Shown here: positions 52,813-53,475 of the stretch, piece after piece
Position numbering within the stretch: the first letter of the stretch is position 1
Layout of the letters: every line of letters begins with the position of its first letter
NCBI GenBank assembly: GCA_016935665.1
Contig: JAFGQN010000022.1
Location: 1 to 53,475 of the forward strand
Source of the DNA: Deltaproteobacteria bacterium
GTDB taxonomy: Bacteria; Myxococcota_A; Polyangia; JAAYKL01
Direction: 5' to 3'
DNA: 53,475 nt
Made by a program: the position numbers and the translations under genes
Notes under the pieces: model-generated
The model's database searches: none
Told to the model about the DNA's origin: nothing
Seen by the model: only the letters and a program-made list of their open reading frames with translations

Positions 52813-52937
52813 CACTGTTTCTCCTTTGCATTTTTGGGCGCTGTTGTGTGCCTCTCCGCAAACGAAATAAATTGTGCATCAATTCCCTTTTTCGCGCAAA
52901 AAACCAGGATACCGATAACGCCCAGCCCCTGCAGCAT
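52812..52937 (-). CDS. Very small membrane-like protein or remnant, overlapping creD start
   Basis: An ATG at 52937 opens a 41-codon frame: MLQGLGVIGILVFCAKKG, then IDAQFISFAERHTTAPK and a charged end. The start has one short hydrophobic stretch. Its TGA overlaps the creD ATG by one base, the typical form of a coupled gene pair. The ribosome site (GGAGG) is very close to the ATG. The frame reads plausibly upstream for a few codons too, so it may instead be the tail of a lost membrane protein. Confidence 0.35.
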   Translation of the reverse strand: MLQGLGVIGILVFCAKKGIDAQFISFAERHTTAPKNAKEKQ

Positions 52938-53255
52938 GACCTCCGTACAGGAAAGGTTCGATCCCAGCCCTGGTCGCGTCGATCACAACCCCACCTGCCA
53001 TCGGCCATTATTTTGCAATAAAACACAATACCCTCAGTCACCAATACCAAAGGCTTAGAACCCACCTACATTCCAAATCAGACATAATTCAGGTTTTATA
53101 AGTGGAATCAATGCCTTGCCCAGGTTATCTTCAAAAGAAAAATAAACCAGGGACTGGTTCCTTGATACGTTCACCAATGAACAGCCCGATTTGGAGACCA
53201 CGTCTGATAAACTGAGTTAGCGGAACACAGGTACATATGAAACTGTATAACATTA
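52938..53255. other. Region without recognised gene
   Basis: About 320 bases with no convincing coding frame on either strand. The longest minus-strand frames lack a ribosome site and a family. It separates the creD-linked frame from a possible small lipoprotein. Confidence 0.35.
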
Positions 53256-53384
53256 ATGTCACTGTTGATTTTGTTGACAGGATGTGCGTTGGGTAAACAA
53301 CATCAAGACATAGATCCATCAATTAATGCGAATCAATTTGAGGAGCAGAAGAAAAATCGCGTAACAATGAAAGATAGGTCGTGA
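53256..53384 (+). CDS. Possible small lipoprotein
   Basis: This 42-codon frame begins MSLLILLTGCALGKQH. LLTGC is a good lipobox with the Cys at position 10, and a charged tail follows (NQFEEQKKNRVTMKDRS). The signal is short and lacks positive charges before the hydrophobic part, and no clear ribosome site is present. A start further upstream in another frame cannot be joined without a shift. It may be a real small lipoprotein, an entericidin-like protein, or chance. Confidence 0.3.
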   Translation: MSLLILLTGCALGKQHQDIDPSINANQFEEQKKNRVTMKDRS

Positions 53385-53400
53385 GCGAAGCGCAGCGACC
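53377..53400. repeat. Short hairpin at the end of the small lipoprotein frame
   Basis: GGTCG (53377-53381) pairs with CGACC (53396-53400), and inside GCG pairs with CGC across an AAG loop. No T-run follows, so it is not a canonical terminator. The same GAGCGAAGCGCAGCGA-like string is seen as a dispersed motif in other bacteria. Confidence 0.35.
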
Positions 53401-53475
53401 TTATCGTATGGTTGAACAAGCCCTCCTTTATATTGGGAAATAAATTACAGACGGTGTGTTGGTGTTTTGGATGAA

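Noticed and set aside
53131-53322. A 63-residue minus-strand frame ending in RIKEPVPGLFFF near the right edge
   Set aside because: No ribosome site, no recognisable family and overlap with the better small lipoprotein frame.

Overview
The window reads as a chromosomal segment of an anaerobic or facultatively anaerobic Gram-negative bacterium, most likely of the delta-proteobacterial or myxobacterial kind. Reasons: several exported lipoproteins and a porin-like protein, a sigma-54 regulator driving an ORP/NifX-type operon, a GTP-dependent PEP carboxykinase, a complex-I/hydrogenase-like membrane complex, and a Thr/Asp/Ser-rich linker in an exported phosphatase of the kind common in those groups. 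This assignment is inference. No rRNA, confident tRNA, CRISPR array or intact mobile element was seen.

Layout. 1-1185: wreckage. The 3' part of a REP/IS200-type transposase gene abuts the 3' part of cbiZ, which carries a frameshift and an in-frame stop and runs into the last ~40 codons of a corrinoid adenosyltransferase gene. 1195-7202: a CoA-disulfide-reductase/rhodanese protein, an unrecognised protein with two kinase-like halves, and pckG. 7239-10708 (minus strand): an operon of NifX-like protein, DUF5320-like protein, ferredoxin, VKOR-DsbA fusion and MBL-fold hydrolase. It has a good -24/-12 promoter, TGCA-rich upstream sites and a divergent sigma-54 activator (10858-12258); a DUF89 protein follows. 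13273-18505: a probable zinc/manganese uptake operon behind a perfect inverted repeat, with porin-like protein, binding protein, permease and small exported proteins, but no ATPase gene. 18701-24579: TDT-family transporter, peroxiredoxin, a metallophosphoesterase-like protein lacking two metal motifs, and two broken genes (Spy-like and EamA), then an NAD(P)-binding protein.

24686-29827 encodes one 1713-residue protein: two alpha/beta-hydrolase domains, a middle region, a CHAT (caspase-like) protease domain and TPRs. It is divergent from a small unrecognised protein. 30675-34986 has a phosphohexomutase, a YceI lipoprotein with a broken upstream reading frame, an AraC regulator and a flavodoxin-like reductase. 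35091-42465 is a six-gene hydrogenase-4-like operon whose large subunit lacks all NiFe-binding cysteines (an Ehr-type complex). It is divergent from an orphan CsoSCA-like carbonic anhydrase (42999-44411). 44630-49442 is a tightly overlapping glycosyltransferase/GH130/GH130 operon. 49455-52937 has an exported alkaline phosphatase and a CreD-like membrane protein that overlaps a very small upstream reading frame.

At least five reading frames in the window are broken by small indels. Either the genome is losing genes here or the assembly has indel errors; one break (EamA) is explained exactly by a 7-bp tandem duplication. The best candidates for something new are the CHAT/double-hydrolase protein, the sigma-54 ORP-like operon with a thiol-oxidation module, and the Ehr complex beside a carbonic anhydrase.
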